Shown: piece after piece, positions 48,640 to 59,879 of the stretch
How the letters are laid out: each line of letters opens with the position of its first letter
How positions within the stretch are numbered: the stretch's first letter is position 1
Source of the DNA: Trichopria drosophilae
Taxonomy: Eukaryota; Arthropoda; Insecta; Hymenoptera; Diapriidae
Direction: 5' to 3'
DNA length: 64,000 nt
Assembly (NCBI GenBank): GCA_030407085.1
Contig: CM059582.1
Location: 155,644,501-155,708,500, forward strand
Program-made: the position numbers and the translations under genes
The notes under the pieces: generated by a model
What the model was told of the DNA's origin: nothing
Databases searched by the model: none
What the model saw: only the letters and a program-made list of their open reading frames with translations

Positions 48640-51600
48640 TATTTTCCACCGACAATGTTATAGGGAATGGAAGTTGTAAAATGGATGTAGTGAAATTTAA
48701 GGGTTAATGGGTTAATAGCATTATAATGTAATTTTTTGACTAGTTGAATATTTTGAGAATGAAATTGTAAACTGCTTAAAAAACATAAATTTCTTAAATT
48801 TGAACATTTTTCTGTTTAATGTTTAAATTTATTTATTATTTTACTTTCTGTTTTAGTTTCATACCCATTCTGAAAACACTGGGGGATTTAGAGAATTCAT
48901 AATTTTCTCATGTTGTAATTTTGACGTACAGCGTGTTACCGGAGAAAATATAAATTAAGGTATATTTTTACGGTAAAAACTTATTAAATTTCCACTTTTT
49001 AAAGTATACAATTTTGAATTGTTTAGCTTTTTATCCAAATAATAATTGTAGGCATTCTGGGTCTACGTACTTGTGAAGCTTTCGAAATTTGTTAATACCA
49101 AAAAGTCGACATATCGATTAGTAAAATTTAATTATCTTTTCAAGGCGAGCGGAGGTTCTCCCGAGACCTACTTATTACGTCTTCTTTGTAGAACGTTCAT
49201 TATCACTCTTTAATTTATTTTCTTTATTCAAAATTTAATACGATTACTTTCAATTAAGACAAGCAGTTGCTTTAACATAAATATTCAGAAAAATATGACG
49301 GAATAAGTAATGCATAATTCAGATGTACTGATTGTGAATGATTTTTGAAAAAAAAACATTGCCTTTGTTCATAAAATATAAATTAACAAGTAATTTGTAA
49401 TTAAAAGTAATATGATTGAATTATGTATAATTAATTCAAAATTATTGATCTCATTAAACGCAATTATTTTGTAAGATCACTACAATTACAATTACAAAAA
49501 TAAACCATTTGACATAAACCATTTATGACATTTTCTAACCATATTAAATAATTTTATAGTAAGCGACATTTTAATAACAAATACTTTTGACGCACTTGAA
49601 ATATTACTGCGTACGCGTAGATTTCAAATGTTTCTAAATTAGTTTAAATATTTGTCTACTACGTTATTAAGACATTCCGTAATCACATAATGACAAATAA
49701 TAATTGAGATTTTCTAATGTAAACGATTTATTAATAAATGTTGATTATCCAAGTTATATTCGAAAACAATTAATTATGTACAATCGTTATTAAATCCTAC
49801 TTTCACTGTAGCTTTAATTTCAACGAAATGCATTTGGTTTATATGCTTAATTTGTATTAAGCAATTAACTATTTTATTACTAAAATAAAATATATGAGTT
49901 TGGAAGTATGCTAGTGAAATTCGTGATATAAATATACCAAATGAATAAGCATCTTTACCTAACTAATTTATGCCCACTGAAATGGACGTGATGTAAATAA
50001 TTAGAATAACGAATTATATCGGCTTATATACGAATATACAACTTTGTTATGAAGTGGAGCTTATTCATTAGATCTATAAAGACCTCAGCCATTTCATATT
50101 ATTTATGTTATGTCACACTACGTTGTTGCGCAATTCTAAATAAGTAGTTTTGAACATTTAACCAAATATTTATGATTTGTTCTTAATACAATTATAACAA
50201 AATACGATTCACGCATATTTCCTACAAGCTTAAGTAAATTATGTTTAATTCCTTAATTTTGATAATTACGATATATGCGATAATGTATTTAAATCATTGC
50301 TTTACGAATTAATATCTTTATCCCTAGTAAAACATACAATAACACAATTTACAGATAAACACATAATGAAACCTAATGGAATGAAGGATAGTTGATCACA
50401 TATGAATTTAAAAAAGCAAACCTTGTCTTGAGAATCAGAGGCAAGAAAATAATGATGTAAAACTACTTGAAATCGGATACAATAAAAAATATAATGATTC
50501 ATCGAAAGTCGATGAATTTTCACCGTACAAATTAAATCTGTAAAACTACGGATTTAATGAAAATTTTTAGGTTTTATATATTTTATTTTTACTTCAGTAT
50601 CTATAATTTTTTTCTCTTATTCAATATTATAATACACTTTTCTGGCAATATATGCTCCCGTTGAAATGTAATCTGTCGCGTTGCGTTCATATTAGAACGA
50701 CGCATATTTATTTTCTTTTTTTCCTTTGTTTACATTTTGTACAAGTGATGTCGGTACCAAGAAATTTTACTGGTTTAATTATTCAGAATCTATAATATAA
50801 AAAAGTCAATCAATTATTACATTCTAATTTTAGTATCGGGTAAAGTTGTATTTCATTTCATAATAAATAATTATGCTAATTTGTTAATTTAATCTAATAT
50901 TTTCTTTAAAAGCTGAGTATTCACTATAAGTTATACTTTCCAAACTTAAAATAAGATTTTGAGGTTAAATATTAGTTTAATTTAAGTCACGCGTTGTGTT
51001 TTTGAACAGACTTGAGCCATGTACGATGCTGAATTATTGTACTTTTCCATGGCCCACTCTTTTTATAATAAAATTACAATAACATAATTTGCATTCATGA
51101 TTTGACATAAGAGAATAAACTAAAGAAATAAAATAAGCATTAATTGGACAACACTTCCGATAAAATATATAATATATAATTATATGTTACAATATTCTCA
51201 GCAATATGGTTTAGAACTGACAGATAGTATTTTTTTAAATATTTTGTTTGAATGGCTCTACAACCGATCAAATGAATACGTAAAACAATCCAGGAAAGAA
51301 ATCTGAAAAATTGCGACATGTAATCGAGACTTTTGAAATATAGCTATATTAAATATCGATATTGAATGTGTATGTTACTAAATGGGTTTTTTACCATTGT
51401 ACGATAATTTCTTTATTTATGTAAAAGACATTGGACATGTTAAGGATAATAATTAATTTTTTACATTAATATCTTTGACATACATATCAAGTTCAATTTA
51501 CGTCTAATTTTTGTATAAGGAGCAAAATCAAGTGAATGGCAGCGGAACGATATTAGGATATAAAGTGTACTTTATTTACACGAATAATGGACGTTAAATG

Positions 51601-52225
51601 GACGATGCTCGTTTAACGTGAGCGAATCGCGGAGCTTTCTGGATCTATCAATAAAATAACAAACGCATGTCCCATTGAATGTCCAGTGGTCATTTTACAA
51701 TTAAATGTTATTATTTAAACATTTCAAAAAATCGGAGAAATTGATTTCGATTCTGAATATCACTTTTTCTGAGTACGAAATACCATTCATCAATCAATTA
51801 GTACGCTGAGCAAATTTCCCTTAGAAATTTATAACCTTACTCTCGTGCATGGGTTAGTTATACTCTGAAAATGATGAAGTTATTGACATTTCAAACAATG
51901 AAAACATTTCTAACATAAAGTAATTAATAGTGTTTTAATCTCTACAAATAACAATGTATTTTGTATATTGTGTTTATAAAATGTTTTTTTTTTCCAAATA
52001 TGCTTCTCTTTCTCAACCTTCGCAGTATGTTAATTTTTACTAATACCATTGCTTAGTGTAGATTATGACGCTATTTACTTCCAATTTGTCATGATCCAAT
52101 TGCATTCACATAATTTGAAATGAGCATGATAGTAGTTGCTATTTATTAAGGTATTATGGCATATAAATAAATAAATATATATTCTAATAGATACAATTTC
52201 TGATTCTAATTTTTTAACTGACATC
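48640..52225. other. AT-rich non-coding stretch
   Basis: No supported gene or element was seen. The minus frame at 50302-50523 has no motif. Confidence 0.4.
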
Positions 52226-52227
52226 AT

Positions 52228-52314
52228 CCCGAGTAGAAATTTATTACGGCCCTGATCAGGGCCTGACCAAAAGCGTTACACCCTGATCAGGGCCTGAACA
52301 AATTTCTGCTCGGG
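52228..52314. mobile_element. 87-bp MITE, copy 2
   Basis: Same length and ends as the copy at 36023-36109 (CCCGAGTAGAAATTTATT and AAATTTCTGCTCGGG). Internal GGCCCTGATCAGGGCC is a perfect palindrome here, and CCCTGATCAGGGCC recurs near the right end. The flanks AT...AT extend the inverted symmetry, so the exact end and target site are ambiguous. Confidence 0.86.
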
Positions 52315-52319
52315 ATGTT

Positions 52320-53130
52320 TACAATTCAACAACGTAGGTAAGTCAATAGGAATAAACGATTCAGTACGGACATAAAGCGAATTAACTGTGTATTGATTGA
52401 ACTTTGTGTGAAAATTGAGGAGAATTTTATAGATCATTGATTAACTTTTACATGTATAAATGCATATCATTCGAATTTATATTTATCTCGGAAACGATAA
52501 TCATTTTCTAATATTTCTCTAATAATAGTATACAAATGACGATATCAAGCAGTCAATGAATCTAAGAAGGAGCACGAAACAAATGATTTAATCGCATTTA
52601 TAAAATATGAAATTTTCATGATCAGTAGGGTAACTTAATTAAGTAATCTTATACAAAATTCATTTCGAATCATAAGTAAAGTTGAATAAGGGTGCCAGTG
52701 AGAGCACAATCTATAAAATTATTCTGCCACAATTTTTGTGGATTCAAACAATTAAACAAAATTATGTTGAAAATGATCTGCTTACTTATTGCAAGATTTT
52801 GAATTTTATCGTATTTTAAATTGCTGCAGCACGTGAATAATATAAGAAAAGTGTCCCAGCTGCCCATCATCTCATAAAACATGAATTCCGCTTCTTTTAT
52901 TTAAAGTCATCTTGTTTTCTACAATGATGTAAGTGATTATAAATAATTAAAAAAGTAAAATAAGACAATTTTATAACAGAATTTTCCGAAATTTACAGTT
53001 CTTGAGAGAAGATGGCTCATATATGATGTGTCTACAACTAAGCACTTCGTTTTGCGTGCGTGAGGCTGAGACAGGATCGCGGTTTAGCTCTTGGTCATAA
53101 ATAAATACCAGGTCGTATACGCGTAAAACG
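52320..53130. other. AT-rich non-coding stretch
   Basis: Nothing recognised. Confidence 0.4.
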
Positions 53131-53170
53131 TAAACACACATACGCTCACACACACACCCAAACACATATA
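53131..53170 (+). repeat. Imperfect (CA)n tract
   Basis: C/A-rich simple sequence with a CACACACACA core near 53147-53158. Confidence 0.75.
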
Positions 53171-53740
53171 TGAACATGTACGTCAAATGGTGGATCCATT
53201 TTTCAAAAGGAGCTCGTGTACCTGTAGCGCGCATATTTGAAGAAGGGACGAATGCATCCCATTCAGCATTTTACTGCGCCGAAAAGGAAAAAAACAGGAA
53301 GATCGAGAGAAATAGTCCGATAAATTCTTTCGGAACATGTTCAGAGGAAGAGCGTTTCACTGTCGATGAAGCGAGCGCAGAGCGGAGAATCCCTATTACA
53401 CTTTGGAGATTGATATAATCGAGCATCAGGCGCATACGCAGACAAGGAAGACTTAGCGCATATGTAACATCCACGTATGAAGCATCCTAAGGTGGATTCG
53501 TGTGTGAGCTCCGTGTTCGAGCGGAAGAAAAAAAAGAGAAAAAATAGAACAGGGGATGAAACGAGGGTTGCCTGTCGTTATCCCATTTCCGTTTCTTCGT
53601 CCGGCGTCACTTATCCTTCGGTAGTGCCGCATACGTGTAACACGCGTTTTTTTTTAAAAGCTCGCTTCCGCGAGCGATGCCGTGAGTTCGGATGGATGAA
53701 AGCTCGACATTATTCTTAATTTGTATGGAAATCGCAAACG
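53170..53740. other. GC-richer patch, possible promoter or 5'UTR
   Basis: A clear local rise in GC and CpG, with short open frames on both strands (for example 53170-53418 and 53477-53719) lacking any motif. It lies about 6 kb upstream of the minus-strand signal-peptide exon, so an upstream promoter or non-coding exon is conceivable. Nothing specific identifies one. Confidence 0.3.
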
Positions 53741-54789
53741 GAACTCGTGATTCCAACAATTATTTATTTTCGTATTTCCGGTTTAAAGTAGCATGAATAA
53801 ATGTTTGACGATCTAGCTCGAAATCGCTTTAATAAAAGTTTTGCCGTTTGGTGCTTGCAGCTTCCCTATCTCAAATAAATCGCTTTCGACAATTGTTCGT
53901 TTAGAAAAGTTTCCTCGCCTCGCGCTATTGACAATTAAATTGATCGATAGGCTGCAGTCGGAAACGCGAAGCAACAACGGATACGCCAAATAAATTTGTC
54001 CGCGTGATAGTATTAAAAGTTTGTTTTTCGTTAAAGTTGAAGATTCGATAAAAGCGGAGATATCAGGGTTTATCCCAAGTAATTCATTTATAAAAGTTTA
54101 CGTCATTTAACAAACGATTATAATTTTTATTTTGCTCATTTATGTTTTGAGTGTCAGAGCGGTGTACCGTATTGTAATGTATGAATGAGTGCCGAATGGA
54201 ATGGAGACTTATTACTCCTGTGATTGTGAAAACACAGGCTTGAATATCAGTCATTGCCAATCTCGAGCATTAACACGGGTTACCCTATGAGTGACACCCC
54301 GTATATGGATTCTCTATCAACGTGGAATTATTTCTACCTTTTGACGTTGCCCAGGAAATTGAATTTTACGTCAACATTTTAGAAATGACAGATAGCACGT
54401 CAGTTTTTCTAACAAACTTCGCATATGTGCAACTTTTAGATGAATGACATTGCTGCAATACAATAATTTTTCATTTATGAATTTTCACGAATGCTGGCTA
54501 AACAGCGATATGTTGCACCGAAATAAAAATGTAAACTATTATTCTTGTATATGGTTATTGTTGATTTACGACGCGATAAATTTGAAAATAACAAACTAAT
54601 ATTTCATGCAGATATTCCTCGTAAATTTTCATTTACTATGCTTGATTTTCACTATATTTTGGTCACCAATTCGAGATTTGAATAAGTAGCCGAATGTAGT
54701 CATATACGGCATTGTTCACTTATTACGTGCACTTAACACGACTTAAGAATGATCTTATGATTTTTGGGTCCATTCTAAAAATCACAAAC

Positions 54790-55620
54790 CCGGCGAATTT
54801 GTCGAACCACGTACTAAATAGAACTGCACGCGCCAAAATACGCGTCGTTACTGACAGCGCAGATCCGGAACTACCGTGCGGAGGAGAATTGTGTACAAGC
54901 GCAGGGCAGAAGCTGTCGCTCGGGCAAGCTCGGAGCTTTTCGACTCTAACCCGAAATGCGCGGACTCCTGCTTCGAAGCTGACATTTTTCCACTGCACCT
55001 CGTTCGAATGGAAATCTGATTGATGGCCGCCTCTTAAAAATGCTCCTTTTCACGCGTTACGCACCAGTGACAGTCATTTAGCCCACCAATGTTATCAACG
55101 TTTGTTATAATTTTGATTTATCACCACCGATTCATAACCAGTCACTTACATTTTTCGGAGCAATGCATTTCGATATGAGCCACGAACAGATTTGTAAATG
55201 AGATCCGACTTAATGACTACTGCAGACGGAGGGACGGGAACCAAACGACCCATTACGTTCTCGTGGCATTGCCTTTACGCTGAGACTATATTCGCGAGCG
55301 CTTGGCACACTCTACTAAACGTTAATTTGTAGACATGGGAGGGTTGAAGTGTGGCCATGTAGAAAGTACCCCGTTCGGCAGGCCAATATATACGCGACTG
55401 TAATTACAACATCACCAGAGATCAGCCTTTAGGAATATCGGACTGCTCGCCGTATTCGTGTACACGGCGAAAGGGCTTTACTAATAGAAAGAGATAGCAT
55501 CGGACCCAACAGAGGTGCTACAGGTGTAGCGTAACGTCATTTCTCGATCTGCTTACGTCGAGTGGGGTAATTTGACACGCTTCCAGTGCTCTGAAGCTAT
55601 TTAATCCGCACCACTGAAGT
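54790..55620. other. GC-richer patch, possible promoter region
   Basis: Elevated GC and CpG, overlapping open frames on both strands at 54712-55023 (neither recognised), a TATATA motif near 55387, and a hairpin-like CGCCGTATTCG...ACACGGCG near 55449-55471. The pattern is compatible with a promoter or conserved regulatory region. Confidence 0.3.
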
Positions 55621-57000
55621 CTTTTATTTAATCTCATGGGACGCTGTTTCCAACAATTTCTGATGTTTTTTAATGTGTTAAAACTATCACAACCCTCTTA
55701 TTTCGTAAACTGGAAATGCTGAAAATTAAGATAATAATAACTAGATCAGAATTGTATTCGACACACCTATATAGATATTACCATAGCAACTAAACAACTT
55801 AATAGATCAGTTTAGATCTAATAAGGTCTCAGACATGATCTCTAATATTAGATGTATCAAGATCTGATAATATATCTCCCTAGTAGAAAATGAATCCAGT
55901 TATTGGCACTTATTTTTATCCAGTTTACGTTTTCCCATATTAAAGGTATCGGGAAACTTGGCAGTGTAACATTTAGATATAAAAATCTGCGCTGTTCATG
56001 ACATTTACTTGTAGATATGGCCGTACCCGAGATTTAATTTAACCTCATTACACGATAAAAGTCGAGGAGACTAACAATAAGATTTTCATACTTAAAGATT
56101 TCTTTCGCCTCTGCAAAATTTCTGAGTTATCATGTACATATGATATATATTGTGTCCCTTATAAAGGGGCAAAGTGTATTATAATAATATTAAAGATATA
56201 TAACTGAATTACATTGTGTAACTGTTGGTAGGAATCATACAAAACTTGAGAACCGTCAAGTTAAAACACCCGGTCTGACCAATAAGCGCTGTTACTACTT
56301 GCGAGTGAGGTACGCTTGGAAATAGCTAGAAAGAAACAAACCACAAATTAAAAGAATTAGTGTGGTAAAATATGTCTGTCTAACATAATTTACGTGCACT
56401 AATTAGGAATAAGTACAAAACTATAGTTGGACTTTTGGACCTGGAGAAATTCTTAGAGCCCTTCAAATTTCATATTGTGCTGCATTTTGATCATTTGTAT
56501 CTTAAATTGTTATGCAAATCCATTATGAATCATTATGTCTTACTGATTATGGAGTATATTTCCTATTGTTATTTATTATTTTAGCATTTTCCGTGTTTCT
56601 TCAATGTTGCTGAAAATCATGGACTTAATAAAACATAAATATCGACGACATGACGATGGAACAATATATTTCTATTAGATGGACTGAATAAATATCCCCT
56701 ACAATAACGCTACAAAAAATTCAAAAGGAATAAATTCTGGAGATATATAAATATACGCTAAAATAAAACATTAGTTTTATATTTACAAGTAACTGGTTCG
56801 AATCGCCGCAAATTCTAAAATGCAAGATAAAGGTAAAATAAATTCACAAACTCCAAATATCTTTATACTTCTTTAGAAAATGGGTCGATATTATCACATA
56901 AACCGTTAAATTCACTGTCTAAATTTGAATAAGAGGACATTCACTTATTTCAACGTGAATGTTCACTTATTTATAAGTGTATATCATCATCAATGGTCTT
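55621..57000. other. AT-rich non-coding stretch
   Basis: Nothing recognised, apart from a short CATTCAC...GTGAATG palindrome at about 56939-56962. Confidence 0.4.
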
Positions 57001-57002
57001 AA

Positions 57003-57027
57003 ATTAAGACTTTTTTTTTCAGTGTTG
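57003..57027 (-). repeat. Solo end of a CACTGAAAAAAA-type element
   Basis: Read on the minus strand this is CACTGAAAAAAAAAGTCTTA, closely matching the ends of the element at 57967-58633 and the A-rich ends at 19343-19961. No partner end was found to the left, so it is a fragment. Confidence 0.45.
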
Positions 57028-57097
57028 TCATAAGTGAATTTTCAGTTATTTAGACTTAGAGAACACAATTAACAAAAACTCAAAACCCGCAAGTAAC

Positions 57098-57177
57098 CAC
57101 GTTCATCTTAAATCGTTAGCATGCCTGCCTTGTAAACTGACCGTTCTTTACGTCTCGTGTTCGAATTGCCATTCGTG
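57098..57177 (+). other. tRNA-like segment (pseudogene or SINE head)
   Basis: TTAGCATGCCTGCCTTGTAA followed by AC resembles the D-arm and anticodon loop of a TGT-anticodon (Thr-type) tRNA. GTGTTCGAATTGC downstream fits the internal B-box promoter. CACG and CGTG at the two edges could pair. The stems are otherwise poor, so it is not a functional tRNA. A tRNA-derived SINE is the alternative. Confidence 0.3.
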
Positions 57178-57199
57178 TAACTATTTTCTGTTTATTTCC

Positions 57200-57964
57200 A
57201 TTGTTCGCAAAATTCAGAAACGTTTCCGGAGGAAGGTACGAACACGAAAGTGCTACCGACCTCAGTCGGCACCGTCAGCGGTTTTTCCGTGGTCGGCGCG
57301 TCGTGGTATTGTCTTCGTGGAAAATAGGACAATATTTACGATGTACCCGCTACGGTATAGACCATCGAATTAACTGTTGACGGTGTAGATTATGTCTAGT
57401 GTAAATGTCATCCTGCCTGGAATGATAAGAATCTTGAAAATTAATCAGAATGTTTGAAGGTCTATCTTAATTATTGAATGTATTGTCTTCAGCTGCATAA
57501 TTTCTTCTGGTGCTAGATGTGATATGGCATAGTAATTCAGTTAGTATTAAAGCACGTGCACAAATACATGGATCATTACATGGAATGTTAATTTCATTGA
57601 AGAATGACTAAGAACTCCGCTATACCAGAATAAATTATTCGAATTAATAATATAAAGACTCCTATAAGGCATGTAACGACAACAAAGAGCATGATATAGA
57701 ATATGCAGAAACCAGGTTGTCGTCATACATACCGTGCTCATTAAGTTTCTCTCATTGTCGCCTACGACGCGTCGTTGTCAATCTTAGTCGTCGTCTCTCG
57801 ATCTTGTCTTACCCTTTTCTCATACCACTTTCTCTAATAATGTCATCTGACTGTCCGTTATTGATTGAAAGTTTAATGTCAAAAGTCATAATAACCTCAA
57901 CTGTTGTAGACTTTATTTATTTCCTGTAGCAGGAAATTTCATCTGGTGACTTATCTAACGTAGA
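57200..57964. other. Non-coding stretch with a small GC patch
   Basis: GC-richer at 57220-57330 with no recognised frame, otherwise AT-rich. The frames at 57547-57741 and 57717-57929 have no motif. Confidence 0.35.
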
Positions 57965-57966
57965 TA

Positions 57967-58633
57967 CACTGAAAAAAATTCTTAGTTGATTTGATTACTT
58001 TTTAACTATTGCAAGTATTTCAATAGGTCCTCAACGGAATTTTATAGGTTATAGTTATAACTATAAGGGAGTTACATTAACAAAAAATATAGTTATGAAA
58101 ACGACATTTTGACAGTTAATTCTACTACATTTAAAAGCATTTTTTAGGGTTTAACTACCTAGTGCACTAAAAATTATTCAACATCCTGGAGCGATATATT
58201 TTCAATTGAATTTAGCAGAACTACATTTTTAGTTGATTTAACTTCTTTACAGTAGTAACTGCAACTTAGAAACATTTTTTGAAGCGCATCGAACTACTCT
58301 GCGTAGTTAAAAAGTAGTCAAATCAATTAATTGTAAGAATTCTTCTGGGATTTTTTGTTTAGTGGAATTATTTTTAGTGCAGCTATTGGCGGTTGCTATT
58401 CATTATATTAGTGCATGCCTTTTTGAGTTTTAGGGTATAGTATCACATTTATCGATCTCTAATTATTCGGAATACTTTTTCGTTTACTGGGTAAATAATA
58501 TTAACATAAGTAAAAATAGTAAAATTAACTACATCAACAAAGTTATACTAACAAAAAAAAAGTATTTCTTTTAACTATTCTCGACTAAACTTCTCAATGG
58601 TAGTTGAATTTGTCAAGTAAATTTTTTTCAGTG
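57967..58633. mobile_element. 667-bp element with CACTGAAAAAAATT ends, TA-flanked
   Basis: The ends CACTGAAAAAAATT and AATTTTTTTCAGTG are exact reverse complements and are flanked by TA at 57965-57966 and 58634-58635, as in TA-targeting elements. A second inverted copy of the left subterminal region (TAGTTAAAAAGTAGTCAAAT) lies internally at about 58311-58330, so the left half forms its own inverted repeat. No coding frame. The family is tentatively Tc1/mariner-like from the TA target only. Confidence 0.75.
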
Positions 58634-58639
58634 TACACT

Positions 58640-59800
58640 TTTTTCAATGTACAATTTTAGGGGAAATCTGCAAAATTTTAAAGGTGTGTTATTTAACAAA
58701 AATGATATTAAATTGGTGGTAATTCGCAAGTGGGAGAGTGCGGTAAAAGTGATCCTTATAATTTCATGAGTGACTATTTACAATTGCTTCTACATAAAAT
58801 GTAGGATAGGTTAACTACTTACTACCAATATTGAATTTCCTCATACTACATACGACTTCGTACATCAACATAGTAATAATGTGGAATATGAAATCCCTAA
58901 AAAACAAATGTCTAAATTTTTAAACGATATGGAAACAAACGGACGAGATAAAAGTACAAAAGGAAATTAAATAAAGTATATATACCGACCAAAATGTATA
59001 TCATACTCTTCGAATTATCTGAAGTTACTTGAAAATGTGAATATATTACGAGTAAATGACTCGAATCAAACATTACAATATCTTAACAAAATATTTGAAC
59101 CGCTTCTGTTTCTCCATATATAAGGGAGGAAAGTATATCTTCTTTATATTTTAGTAAATGGCAAAAATGTTTAGAATATGTACATGTTTCGGTTTTACGA
59201 CAACTAAGACCAGGCATTTAAAAAGTAGCTCTTAAATATCCTGGTGTCTTTCAATAAGATAACCAACTCAACAAATTTGCAGTGTTACTAATATTAAATA
59301 TATTCCACATTTTCCTTAATATTAAATTCAATTTTTACGAACAAGGCAATACAGTAAACTCATATTTAACATTTCTTTGGTTAATCCACCCAGCCAATTT
59401 TTTAGTATTCGAAATAATCCTCCTTATACCAACTCGCTTTGTCTTCCTCAGTATCTTGGGGAGAAACAGCAGGATACATTGCTCTTACGATACTGTTGTT
59501 TGCAGTAAAAAAAACTAAACCACTGGATTTTCTGATATGAAATATTTCCCTTGGACCAAACTAAAAACTATCGTGCTGGAACGCTCTAAATAAATTGTGT
59601 TATTATATTTATGAATAATTATTCGTTATTGATTTTATAATAACTGAAATTAAGTGCCATTAATGTTTGTTTAAGACATTAACGTACAATCATAAAACAA
59701 TTCAAATTTATTGGTCTTATGGACCTGCAGTAGCAACTGATGGTGGTAACATTATTTAATCACTTCAACATGGCTGTAATATTTTTAAGTATTATTTATC
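58640..59800. other. AT-rich non-coding stretch
   Basis: A small hairpin lies at 59210-59244 (CCAGG-ATTTAA...TTAAAT-CCTGG). Otherwise nothing recognised; the frame at 59282-59518 lacks motifs. Confidence 0.4.
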
Positions 59801-59807
59801 TACCTCA

Positions 59808-59872
59808 CACTTTGTCAGTTGGATAAAGCATTCGACCGGTAATAAAAAAATCCCAGGATTGTGCCTGGTGTC
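59808..59872 (+). other. Degenerate tRNA-like segment
   Basis: GTCAGTTGGATAAAGCATTC reads like a tRNA D-arm and the start of the anticodon stem, followed by GACCGGTAA where an anticodon loop would be. After an A-rich stretch, CCAGG-ATTGTG-CCTGG forms a perfect 5-bp T-arm-like hairpin. Anticodon-stem pairing and the T-loop consensus are broken, so this is a pseudogene or the head of a tRNA-derived SINE. It is antisense to the 59792-60058 minus frame, which is not credible as a gene. Confidence 0.4.
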
Positions 59873-59879
59873 TACCGAA

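Noticed and set aside
54712..55023. 103- and 91-residue frames on both strands
   Set aside because: Mutually overlapping open frames in GC-rich DNA with no motif; more likely a regulatory patch.
56939..56962. CATTCAC...GTGAATG palindrome as an element end
   Set aside because: Too short, with a repeated TTCACTTATTT context typical of AT-rich simple sequence.
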